Positions 13,517 to 25,346 of a DNA stretch of 64,000 bases are shown piece by piece (position 1 is the first letter of the stretch; each line of letters starts with the position of its first letter). The notes under the pieces were generated by a model. That model saw nothing but the letters and a program-made list of their open reading frames with translations, did not search any database and had not been told where the DNA came from. A program made the position numbers and the translations under genes. The stretch is from Oxyruncus cristatus (lineage: Eukaryota; Chordata; Aves; Passeriformes; Cotingidae), in contig VXAY01004336.1 of assembly GCA_013399855.1 (NCBI GenBank), positions 311,760 through 375,759 on the forward strand, in the 5' to 3' direction.

Positions 13517-16500
13517 TTTAGAAAAATTTACTACCATTTTTGATGTTCCCCTGAATATTTAATATTTTGGTCAATCTGAAAATGAAGTCTCAGATCTCTT
13601 TTCTTTGAGAACATTAAAAACGTTGGAATTATTTTTCCATTTGATTATTCTTTATCTGCTTGATCAAAAAATTCAGTTAGTCACACAGTTCTTCTCTAAC
13701 ACTCCTGTAAAACTACTTTGATAGGCTCGATACCCATTTTAGCTTCATTAAATACACGAGAGATGTGCCTAAGCTTCCAGCATTGGTGTTACTGCTGTGT
13801 AAATGTTAATAGAACCGTGGCCAAGAATATATGTCCTGTCTGAGGAGGACTGATATATCAGCAATAGCAGTAGATGGAAGCCCCCATAGATCTCAACATT
13901 CCCTCCTTTTGCCACAAGTTTAAAAAGGAGCTACAAAAAAAAAGAAAAAGGAAAAAAAAAGGCAAATAAGTAGCTACATAACAGGGGAGAAAAATCACTT
14001 GCATGGATATGGTCTATATGAATATGCTAAGTATGATTAGTACTCTAAGGAACTATGGGATGACACTGCTATCATAATATGACTAGCACCCATTAGTTTG
14101 TGTTCAATGGGCCCCCATCTTCTCTCTCTGCTATCATGCAAATTTCTTGGCACAAAATTCCCAGCTAAAGTAGAAGAGTCCATTGAAACAGGAAGTTTAA
14201 AAAATGAGAAGCTGGATTTTGTCTCACTCATTTCTAGATAGCAAATATCTTGACATTTATCTTGTTTATTTGGTTCCACATACCCCCAAAGAGGTCAGTT
14301 TTGTATTCTAAGAATGATATGGAAGTGAAGCTGAATTTACTCAGGGAGCAAGTATGCTGACATTTTCAGGGGGATTCAGATGGACTGTGAATTTAGAATC
14401 CCGTGGGTGGATAGATAGTGGCACTGAAATTGTGGAAGTTGGCACCAAAAAATTGAATTCTTTGGTATTATTTCTATATGCTTAAAGAAACTGGCAAAGC
14501 AAATTCCACAGATTTCATCTACCTGTAATTGCAGGTCACTGATTTAGGTAAATCTGTTGTCATTCTCCAAGGCATTGAAAGAGTCAACACCAAAGAAAAC
14601 AAGAGCCTTACTTTTGTTACAGTTGAACCTGAAGCACCCCGTGTGTATGAACTAGATGATTGCCTACTCTGAGAGCCCTGAGGAGAAGAACATTCCTCCT
14701 GGGCTCGCACCTGGGGTCAAAAACACCAGAAGTGGCAGCTTTGTGAATTAGCAATATCCCAGTTCCTACACACTCTCCAGATTCTCACTAACTTGTTTTT
14801 TTGGTAAAACAGCTATAAAATATAAAAAGCAGAAGGCAGACACTTTTGCAGAGGGGAGGGCTGCAAGAGACAATGGGTTAAATCTTGACCAAGTGTATCA
14901 AATGTACAGGGAATCATCCACCTGCACAGGCTAGAAATAAGATCATTTCAAAGCTTATAAGTGAACTTGATGCTGTCCTTTAATGTGCAACTAAACAATT
15001 CATAAAGTTCATGGTTGGAGTTGACCCCTGTTACTGTGCTGCTTCTTGGCAGTGTTTCTAGGAAAAAACTATTGCACAGCTGCAGGAAGCTCAGTACAGG
15101 AGAAAAGAGGTTTATTTGAAGCAAACCAAGGATTATCGTGATCAGATCCCTACAGACATGCTGATTGTGAACCAAACAATATATTAGATATCAAACTGTA
15201 CTGACCTGAGATATTTTAGACTGGGAGATACTCAAAATTCTATATTAGGCTTCTATAATTAGATTCTTCACATGATTACTTTTTTTAGTTGGTTATATAA
15301 AAGTTTTTTTAAATCACATGAAATTACACTCACAGCAATGGAAACAATGTGTTTGTCTGTAATTTATCCTAGTGTTTTGAAACCAGGCTTATTTTTTGTC
15401 AGGGAACATATTTCTGTAATACATGTCCTACAGCAGTTAAGAGTTACCAGATTTAGTGATCAATCTGCCTTTTTGTGTTTTCTATGCAGATCCCACTTGC
15501 TTATCAATTGTACTTTATTTGATAACTGGGGGGCTTTCAGCTGTTATCGAAAGCATATAGACACACTTTCATGATGCACAAAATACTCCAAGCTACAACA
15601 GATAGTAGAGTTTCTGAAGTACCATTAGATACATAAACATACTGAAAAACACAAAATCAGTCAGGATTTACTTACACTCATTGAAGTAGTCATGTTATGC
15701 CAATGAATGAACATGAGTAATTTTGGTTCAATCCCTGACCTTAATGGTTCAGATGATGCAGATATTTGCCATATGCACTCGGCCAGTATAGTATCTGCCA
15801 ATGCAAAAATGAAATCAGATTTGAAAACAAAGAATTTGCATACATACATGAGGAAAAAAGTTTGCTCCTAACCTGGAATGGGCCATTTGAAAGGGACAAA
15901 CCCTTTGTCAAGGTTAGCTTTTAAGACTGCCTATCTTTAGGCATTGAGCTAATGTAAGTCTTTAAAACAAGAAGCTAAACCTTTAAATCTCTCTCTAGAG
16001 CAACTGGGAGGGATGGTTTCCTGTGAGGAGTATTTCATCTGAGAATCTTGGGACATTAGATTCAGGTAAAGTTAGTCAGTGTGGATATGCTTGCAAGGAA
16101 CTCGACTGATAAGAGGGGTAATTAGATCTTTGAAAAATATTTTCTTAAAGTGGTAAACATCCTGTTCTCATCTGCACTTTGAAACATGTACATATTCATA
16201 TCTTTTCTTTTTAAGAGATTTCTTTCTTTATAAAGTAGAATGAATTATAAGAATCAAATAGTAAACATCAATAAACATCACGGAGGTCAGCATCAGGACC
16301 AAGGGAAATAGTAAAATGCAAACTAGCAATTTTTGAATGTGAAGAACACACAGTATCTGGAACTTTTCTCATCACTTCTGTGTGAGGCAGGATTATCAGT
16401 TTTAAATTAACTTATCTCTGTAACTGTGAAAGTGCATTTCTGTTTTGTCATATAGACACAACCGTCTCTTTGGGAGAGAAATAACTGAAGATACCAGAGG

Positions 16501-19500
16501 CCACTAGCTACACATAAAGTTTCTTTTTTTAATATAATCATACATAGTAGTGCACTGTAGCCATGGTACCTGATAGTGTTGTGGGATTCAGTTCAGAGTA
16601 GAAAGACCTGTTGGAGAAAAAAAAAAATCAATCTGGAAGCTTTCCTAAGATACATTTCAACTTGTCCATTTATTTAAGAACCATAGTATTAATATGGGAC
16701 AGGTAAAACCGAATTCTTTATGCCAGCAGCTCTCTTTCTGACCTGCCCTGTAGTGACTGATTGTCACTGAATAGATGAATGGCACGTGCCTGCTGGAATT
16801 TATGTATCACACGGCTGGGTCTGGTCTGTGGATGCTACTGTAGCCCCAGCCATACCAGTTTCTCCTGGCACAGTCAGCATTATTTCAGAGCCAATTTGGG
16901 AGACAAAACTGTCTATAGCACAGTTAAAAAGAACACTAGTCTTTCTCTTTTTTCTGCTAGATGACCTGTTTTTCTCTTCTCATTTTCTTCTTTCTCTTGC
17001 CTTTATTTCAACAGACAGAGTGTTGTACACGCAATATCAGTGGTGATGCTGCTACTGTGACAAAATGTGCTGCAAGAATGTGCATTGTCAGACTGACTTC
17101 AAATATTTGATCTGTTCTTTTCTGGATATGAGGCAACATCTGCTTTTGCAGAAAGCTACTCCACTCAGTTTTAGGCACTACCTGAACTCAGCTGTCAGCT
17201 CTCTGTATGGACAACGATAAAAATAAGCACGTCCAAGACATGATTTAGACTTTAGGTGGGTGAATCATTCTCTACATAAGCTTCTCTCATCTCACTGAAT
17301 ACTGAAGAAACATAGAAGTATTCTCTCAATTTAGTTGCCTTGAGTAGATTGGATCAATTCAGGACTATGGGAAAAATATAAATTTGAGTGCTGAGAAGCA
17401 AATTGTCCACTATATAAACTCCACTGAATGCATGGCAACAATATAGAATAGCAAGATACTTGAAAACAGAATATCACTGTCACATTTAGTTTAAGCATCA
17501 TAATTTGTATATCTTTATTTATTTTTATAGAGTTAGAAGTATAATTCATCATCTTGTAGAGAAATAACAGGTCATGGGCAACTAGTAAAGGTCTGTACCC
17601 TAAACTACAAAGATATTGTATTAGATGATGGTAAAGGTGATTGAATTTGAAATTTAATGCAAATAGCAAGAATGTGGCTGTATACATCAGCTGGTTTATG
17701 TCCTCTCACATCAAGTGTATTTTGGTGTTAGACAATTCAGCTACTAACTGATCTTTTTTGTTTTTCTAAAGATGGAGTTTCAGACAAGGTCAGTATTATT
17801 CAGCTAAAGCTTTTTCTGATGTCAGGACTAAATAGAATTGCAACTCCAGCTGTCAGCTTCCAGCAGCCAATAACAACCCTATTTACTTGGAAATTTTGCC
17901 AATTTTAATTAGCTATTTTGTATACTAGTATGTGCAAGCACTGCATTTAACTATTGCCATGTCTGCATATGTGTTCTTTACCTTAAAGATTGGTGCAGTC
18001 CTATGTTTTTAGAGTAGAAGATGGAAAGCAAGCTACTTGTGTTTTCCTCCACCCACTTTTCTAATATATCAAAATTTGCTTATTTGGTTGCATTTTACCA
18101 GACATACATCTACTCAGGAAGATAGCTAATTAAGTCTGAAAAAGGTTTTTGCAAATTTACCTGCAATGTTAATAAACTATTTTTACGTTATGTGTGCATC
18201 TATGTGAATATACATATGTACTCACACATATGGCTGAACATATGCTTAGGACAATAAAAAGACAATATCAAGCAAAACCAAAATCCAAGACACCTCTCTG
18301 TTTTTGTTTTTATTTCAAGATGTACCTTTGATTTGAGAGGGAATATTTTAGCGGCATTTTGCAGATAAGATAGACAAGTAACATTCCAGTGAGGCAGTGG
18401 TCTTTGTCACACCATTTTAATTACCCAAAATGCTTCATTCCCAACACAGTTAACTCTTGCAATGACATAAAGGTCATGGACTGTAACTTTAAAAAAGCTT
18501 GAACACTTTGGCTTTAGAGGAAAAACTAATTCTGGTTAGTTTTTCTACTCTGTCCTTGCCTGTTCTTAATTTTTTCACAGCTACAACTGGTAAGCTGTAA
18601 GTAGGTAACTTCTTCTATAAGTATGTCTTGACCCTGACCTCCATGAAACATATTGGAACAACAGTGGGTATTTCTAATCACACTATAGGAAAGAGGTCTC
18701 TGAAAGCAACTGTCACAGCGTGTCACTTTGTCATATTTATAGGTACACAGGTATTTGAAGCACCCCAAGGTATCTGTAAGTAATTGGCATGATGATTCCC
18801 ATCCATTGCCAGCTATGAATTAAATATTTAAACAGTTTTGGTTAGTAAACTATTTATCCTAGTGGAAAATTGTATCTCTAGTTTATTCAGTGAGCTGGAA
18901 ATAGAACAGAAGCTAGACATTGATGTTCCCAGTGTAACCGTGATTTCTGATGTGAAAGGAGAAGGAAAACAAGTTAGGATATATCTTACTGATGTACATC
19001 ACAGATGGTTTAAGACCCCTCACCTAATCTGAGTCTGTCAAAAGAATCTCTGCATTCAATAAGCAGTTTGTAGCAAGAGGGGCGTATTACTGAATAAAGA
19101 GGATAGTAAGAGGAGTCTGACACTTGAAAGGTCTTTGACAGCCCGTGGCCGACTGCTGATAATGTTTAGAATACACTTATTATCAGCTCTGGTGTATCTT
19201 ATCAGTATGAACATGGTTGTTTGAAAATTAAACGGAGTGGAAAAAAATGGTCTCACACTCAGTATTTTTAATACCTTTGATTTAAACATGGCTTTTCAAA
19301 AATTTAAAAAAACTCAACCATTCTTCTAGTATAATTTATTATTTTATACATAGAACACGTACAATCAAACCATGGCCTCATTTAAGTGCATTGTCATACT
19401 ACTATTTAAGCCTATACTTATAAGACCAAAATGAAGCATTTTTATTTAAAATGAGGAGGTTTGTAGATGGAAAGAAAAATACAAACATCTTTTTTTTAAC

Positions 19501-19686
19501 CTCCTTTTGTTTGTTCCTTTGTTAATATCTTGCTCTGCTAGGTTTACAAATCCTAAATAAATAGAAATTAGTGCTCCTTACTTTGCAGTCCATTTGCTTT
19601 AGATGTTTGCCTTGAGGGACATTTGTGTATTCTACTAATGGCTGCAGCAGAGTGCTGTCTCATTTTCATTCTGGCAAAAAAAGGCC

Positions 19687-19700
19687 GTTTCCATGGTTAC
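19687..19700 (-). promoter_or_regulatory. RFX-like X-box (imperfect)
   Basis: On the minus strand the site reads GTAACCATGGAAAC. It fits the first half of the RFX consensus (GTNRCC, short spacer, RGYAAC) and all but one base of the second half. The flanking 150 bp look unique and non-repetitive. RFX transcription factors bind such sites in promoters and enhancers of ciliary and neural genes. That this copy functions is inference; a single 14-mer can arise by chance. Confidence 0.25.
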
Positions 19701-21470
19701 AGTTTCATTTGCTAGAGAGAAACTGATGGCTGTTAGTGATCCCATCATAAGCAACTTCTGTCAGATTTCTTATCAAGTAGACATATTTTGACAAAGTGCA
19801 AGATAACACCATAATAAGAGAACTAAGTTGCTACTCTATGTAATGAACCATTTAGCATTAAATGAAATGTGAAACCACATTCTTAAGACTGAAGGTGGAA
19901 AGAAAAAAGTAATATTTATAATTTATGAAAATAAAAATATTCAGTGCTGGAATAATGATAGCCTACTTGCTTTCTGTTGTCAAGGTATATCTAGTAGCAT
20001 AACATTGATTTATATTTTAGGATAAGATACAAACCTTCACTGTCATCTATTTCACAGAAAGGCTGCATGGAGCTATAATAACTTCTAGGTTTCCCTGTGG
20101 TAGTCCATCTGGCTAGGTATGGCCCAAGATGGAGTTAAGGGCTAAATGCATGGCTGGTAGGCTACATCCCCTCCCCCCAGACCCAGTTCAGCATATAAGA
20201 TTTTGTCTAGAATTCTGCCCCACAAAATACATGCCCTCTCTATTCACAAGAAATACTGTGGACTTAGAAAACTGAAGGAAACTGACCCTGCCCTTTGTTG
20301 CTGTGAGCTGGGCAGGATGCCAGACCAAACACCAGATTTGTCCCAAAATATTCTGTTAGGCAGAAAATGTTTATTGGATCCTTACATAATCTGATGACTG
20401 AAGTTAAATATCGTTATTGAAGGGAATAGAAGACAGTATATTATTTAATATTAGATGGTTGCTTTGTATTTCAGCTCTTGAAGGTATCGTACAGAGATGG
20501 CATCACCAGGTCTTCAGGCTTTCTTAGATCACTATTACAAGAAAGTCTAAATAAATCCTCCAAAATCTAACCACAGAAGAAGAGTAGAATACAGGAAATA
20601 AAGAAAACACATCACTGACATATTAGGATAAAAATAAAATACCCTGAAAAATATATTCAGAGAGGTTGGAAGAGGACTGAAATAACAAAGAAAGAAATAC
20701 TCAAGTAAAATTAAATACTAATACCCTGTACATGAGGTGTATACCCTGGGGTTAAGTTAAAGATTTGTAGAGTGTATTTGTATTAACTCATAGCAAGCTT
20801 TTTCTCCTTAGACTCCTCTATAAATCTCCATCTATATACAGATATTTGTTTAAAATTTAATCTTACTTGAAGCAGAGTATCAGTTCATTATTGCCCTTCA
20901 CTTCTGTAGTTATTCAGCTTTACAAGTGATGTGAAATGCTATCAGACTCAAATGATAGTGCCTGATTCTTATCTAAATTGAAATTTTTTTATATTTCTCC
21001 AGCACATTTAGAAATAGGATGTAACTCTTTAATCAGTTTTGAGTAATTTGTTATTACCCAGCTTTGGAAAGACACTTTAAAATAGCTAAGGGAGGCCAGA
21101 AATGGTGTAGACCCACTTTGCACTCAAAATTCACTCTGAGATCAAAGCTATATGTGAATTTACATCACCTCCAAAAAGCCTACAATGCCCCCAAGGTTTT
21201 TCTGAGATACAAAAGCAGTTGATGTCCTGAAGATTCCTATTTAATTTTTCTTATTATAAATGCTGTATAGTACATGGAGATTTGAAAGAGTTCCCTTGCC
21301 TACCCTAGCTTGCATTAGGCTTGAGCAGAATCTTAGTGTTAAAGGTATCCATTGAGCACTTCTAATTGTTTTTACCATTTTAAATAGTATTTACAAGTAC
21401 AGTGTGAGAGATCATCTTCAAATGTGGGCATCAAAAGTTAAAATTAATCGCACTGAGCTCATTATTACAA

Positions 21471-21563
21471 CATAGAATGGTTCTGGTTGCAAGGGACCTT
21501 AAAAAACATCTGCCATGGGCAGTGAAAACTTACTAGACAAGGTTGCTCAGAGCCCATCCCATC
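21471..21563 (-). mobile_element. CR1 LINE 3'-end fragment
   Basis: The sequence starts with CATAGAATGG and runs through AAGGGACCTTAAA, TGCCATGGGCAG, CTAGACAAGGTTGCTCAGAG and CCCATCC. In that order these are the reverse complement of the 3' untranslated end of avian CR1. An internal stretch between the GACCTTAAA and TGCCATGGGC motifs is shortened relative to the family. It is a 5'-truncated non-autonomous remnant with no coding capacity. Similarity fades after about 21563. Confidence 0.85.
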
Positions 21564-24021
21564 CTTCAGAACCGAATCCCGCAGCAGGATTGTTAGTGTG
21601 ATAATGCATATGGTTCTGCAAACTGAATTGAGAAACCTATGTCAACAAGGTTTCTCAACCTTGGAAGTGTAGAAATACGGCTGAAGCCAAAGTACTTCTC
21701 TGAAGTCCAGTTGATGAGGTCTTGTTCTTTACACAAGAGCCAGCCATGAGTTTCTTTCATACCCAAGGATCCCATTGACTTGAATATGGGATGAGTTCCT
21801 CTGTCATCTTTCAGTAAGGTTAAAGGATTGGATCTTCTACAGCAACTGGTCCTGACCTACTTCAGGTTCCACTGAAGTTAATGATAAAACTTTGATCTTG
21901 AGCAGAGTTAGGTCCATGGTACAGTCTTTGAAATTCCCCTTCCACATGGTTCCTAAAGAGTTAGTGATGAACAAAAGGCACTGAAGTAATCTGTACTTTT
22001 CAGATGGGATTTCTAACATAGGTATAATAACATCAGTGACACAGGAATTGAATGTATGGCACTCTATTAAATTCCATGAGCTGTAATACCATATTTCTAA
22101 AGCTGTGGGAATGTTAATATCTGTTTGCACAGCAGCTGTGCTTTGCCACAACCTTGGGAATCCATCTGTTTAGAGGAAGGGTGAATGTATACATAACATG
22201 AATATGGGGTGGGTGAGAATAGATGTGGGGCCTGAATAACCCAGGAGCTGTAACTTCAACAGACAGGGCTCCTCAAAAGACATACAGCTTCCCCAGTGTC
22301 TCTGATAAAACTAAATTGGACAGACAGAGAGACAACAGATAGGTTTGCGTAGGTACTCCAGAAAGGCCTCCCTAGAACACAAAAGTTTTGGAGCTTCTTT
22401 CTTTACCTTTTCCTTAAACACAAACTTCGGATCATTGTGCTTCCGCATTTGCTGAAGCTGGTGTTGTGAGGAGCACAGATGGATCTTTCCTTTTTCTTTT
22501 CATCACATACATGATGCTTACCACAATACCCACAAGGATTGAAATAGTTCTTTTTTCAGGAAGAGTGGTAAAGATGGCTTAACTGCTTTGCCAAGATTAC
22601 CAGAAATGTAAATTTAGGATAAGCCTTTTTGTTAGTATGATCAAAATATCTAAGTATTTTAGAGTCAAAGTTAACACTGCAGTACAGTCCTTCTCTGAAT
22701 TCCTAAATAAGTGGACTAATTTTCAGCAACTTTTACACAGTTTGTAATTTGAACAATTGTTATGTTGTCAAGTCCTAAGAAAAATCAGTCCTAACATCTA
22801 AGTGCCTGAGAGTTTTATATGTTTGACTTTCAGTGGGATTTGAGCATTTCATTTCTGATAGCTCCTTCTAAAAAAATCACAGATGAGGAATTTGAACCAT
22901 TAGTCATTCTTTTAAAGAAGAAAAATTCTTGTGTAGATGTATTTATTTGTTAGAGCCTCAGTGAAAAACTCCACGTCACCTTCTGGTGCCAATGATCTGC
23001 TTGGGCAAACTGACAACTGTGAGCAACAATGAAAACTGACAACTTCATAACCTTGGCAAACACTATGAGAAAACGGCTGTTCATTCTGCCCGTGGTGCAT
23101 AAAGGGCTTTTTATGGCCCGATATCCAGGATGGTTCCCTGTGGGAAGAGGAAAGGTCCTGACTCGAGTCATTTCCTGTTCCAATAAGAAATAGTAATGCA
23201 AATCTAGTAGCATTAGCAGTATCCTAAGAAATCCTGACACATATGAGTCACAAGAACAGAAGCAGAGAGGCTCCTCCAAGCTAATATCATAAATACCAAG
23301 GTGCGATTTGGTGGCAGGGTATAACCCAGACAGGTATTTCTTAAGAGACGGGTCTCATCCTACATAAAAGAAAGAAACAAATTTTCTTAAATTCATGTTT
23401 AAGTCACTCTTAGTGTATTGATGTAACACATTTCCAAAGCAATTTGCTATTTAGCAAGGGCAGTGACATCAGTTTTCACAGGACATATATCAGCATTCAT
23501 GTGACAAATGGAAGGGAGAACAAATGTAGAAAAATTTACCATTTCCAATAAAGCTGAGCTCAGATAGGTACTATGTAAGGTAGTCTACTGATAAGATATT
23601 CTTGATTTCATGATATCATATGAATTTACAAGATAGAAATTTCATTTTTCCCCTTCAAACTGATCTGAGAACTGATGCCTTCAGAAATGTTAAGAATGGG
23701 TAACATAAAAAAACAGACATAAAAATAGACAGATTCTATGCTTTAATAATGCTAAAAGCCAAGGCAACACATATTTTATCTAGGAGGATGCACAGAAGAT
23801 CTGTTCAGGCTACATATACCGCAAGTTAGAAATGTTTCCCAGCATCAGGGAGCAGACTGAACCAGGAGCATGAAAGATTTCAAAAGGTTCCACAAAAGGT
23901 AAGGTGTGTTTCCTTTTTATTTAGTGTACAGAAACGAAACTTTTGGAGTGAAAAGACTTTCCAAAATCTTTCTTACTGAAAACACCATATGTAACATTTT
24001 CCTATAGTACAAAGGAATCAC

Positions 24022-24036
24022 TTTTTTTTTTTTTTT
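24022..24036. repeat. Poly-T tract (T15)
   Basis: Fifteen T are followed by C and a further T5. It could be a minus-strand poly-A tail, but no element body is recognisable beside it. Confidence 0.9.
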
Positions 24037-25302
24037 CTTTTTCTATTCAGAAGCTTCAGGAAAACAGACTCTTTCCTTCAAGTAAAAAGCAAGCTTAGGA
24101 TTTTCCAAAGAGAAAATGAAATTTGCCAGGCAACTTTCATGTTTTTTTAGTACTTTTATTTCCCTTGTACTTCAATCATTCCTGGAGTGGAAAGAAACCA
24201 TTCAGCAATATAAAGCAATACTACAAAATAGTTCAGCGACAGGAAGTGAAAAATAATGTATCTTGTGGGGAAATTACATAGTCATCTAATTAGACAGGAT
24301 ATTGTGACATATAATTAGTTTATGTTTGCTGAGTACTTAAAAAAAATACAAAGCTCTTTATAAATGCTAACAATTAATATTTAACCTAGACATATATATA
24401 ATTAACAAAAGCCTGTTCTAGGCGAAGCATTAGAGCTAATTAACAACCCTCCTTTCATATCATATTCAACATCTCCCTAAGACCCTAGAGCCTTGATTTT
24501 AAGAATGAAATACAGAATATGTATAGGGCACTTAAATATCAAAATAGGAATTCAAGATTTGGGTTTAGGTTTTAGGGTGTGATTTTTCTTTTGATAAAAA
24601 TGCATCACACTCAATATCATATAGTTACTCTTTTCCTAAGCACTTGTGGAGTTGTTTTTGGAAGGATTCCACCTAACTGAGTCTTACTTGATTTTTGGAA
24701 ATTAATGAGATTGCATTACAGAAGAGTTTGGCAGCAGACTGAGCAGCCATCATTCCTATTTCGCTGTCATAGACAAAAGTTGGAAGTAATTCCACAGTGT
24801 TCATGAACTCACAACAGCATGCACCGTGGCAAATGAGAAATGGACCAGGCCTATCATGTCCAAGGGAAAGGTTAAATTTGGGATGCAAATTAGATAATGT
24901 GATGGAAGCTAGCTGTACTTTTTGCTGGCTGTGATGAAAGCCCCTTTTTTTTTGCATTCAAACAACTAGAGTTCAATTCAAAATGCAGGGAAAAAAATCT
25001 GGAATTGCAAAAATTAAGTGACAAAGGCCTGATACATAGCAACCCAATATTCAAGCCAAAACAAACTTTTATGATATATGCGGTTTATACAAAGAATAAT
25101 GATTTCTCCTATTTCCAATCAGCATCTCTATGCAGCTTTGTACCACTGTAAATTTTGCTTATTACATTCATGAACTTTAACGCTACATTTTAAAAATAAA
25201 AAGGTCGGGCACTGACATTTTTGTTTTGCTTTGGTTCTTCAAGCAAAGTTTAAAATTGTTGTTTTCTGTCAAGGAAATGTAATCTGATGTTCAAATAATA
25301 GC

Positions 25303-25346
25303 AAAAAAACAAACAAACCAAAACCCCAAAAAAACCCCAAACCAAA
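25303..25346. repeat. A/C-only low-complexity tract with two CCCC runs
   Basis: The plus strand has neither G nor T over about 44 bases. It begins with AAAC units and continues with CCAAAACCCC and AAAAAAACCCC units. The complementary strand carries GG, GGGG, GGGG and GG runs separated by T tracts, a pattern that could fold as a two-layer G-quadruplex. The resemblance to ciliate C4A4 telomere repeats covers only two units and is most simply low-complexity drift. Confidence 0.75.

Larger units (their letters stand above)
1..21470. other. Non-coding AT-rich stretch, no recognisable gene
   Basis: No recognisable protein family, tRNA, rRNA or transposon was found in this stretch. The open frames are all about 60-130 codons, lie in competing frames on both strands, and resemble no family I know. 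What can be seen is listed separately: homopolymer and TG tracts, hairpins at 4473 and 13442, a CpG-bearing patch near 6.3-6.5 kb, mutually overlapping frames at 8.05-8.5 kb and an RFX-like site at 19687. The patch at about 9360-9560 is less AT-rich than its surroundings but has no frame I recognise. The best reading is intergenic or deep intronic DNA. A lncRNA or short exon cannot be excluded by reading alone. Confidence 0.7.

Noticed and set aside
16153..16163. GTAAACATCCT, resembling the 5' end of miR-30
   Set aside because: The preceding base does not match, the remainder of the mature sequence diverges, and no complementary arm is present within hairpin distance.
25310..25340. C4A4-like units considered as interstitial telomere sequence
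   Set aside because: Vertebrate telomeres are TTAGGG. Only two imperfect C4A4-like units are present, inside low-complexity A/C DNA.
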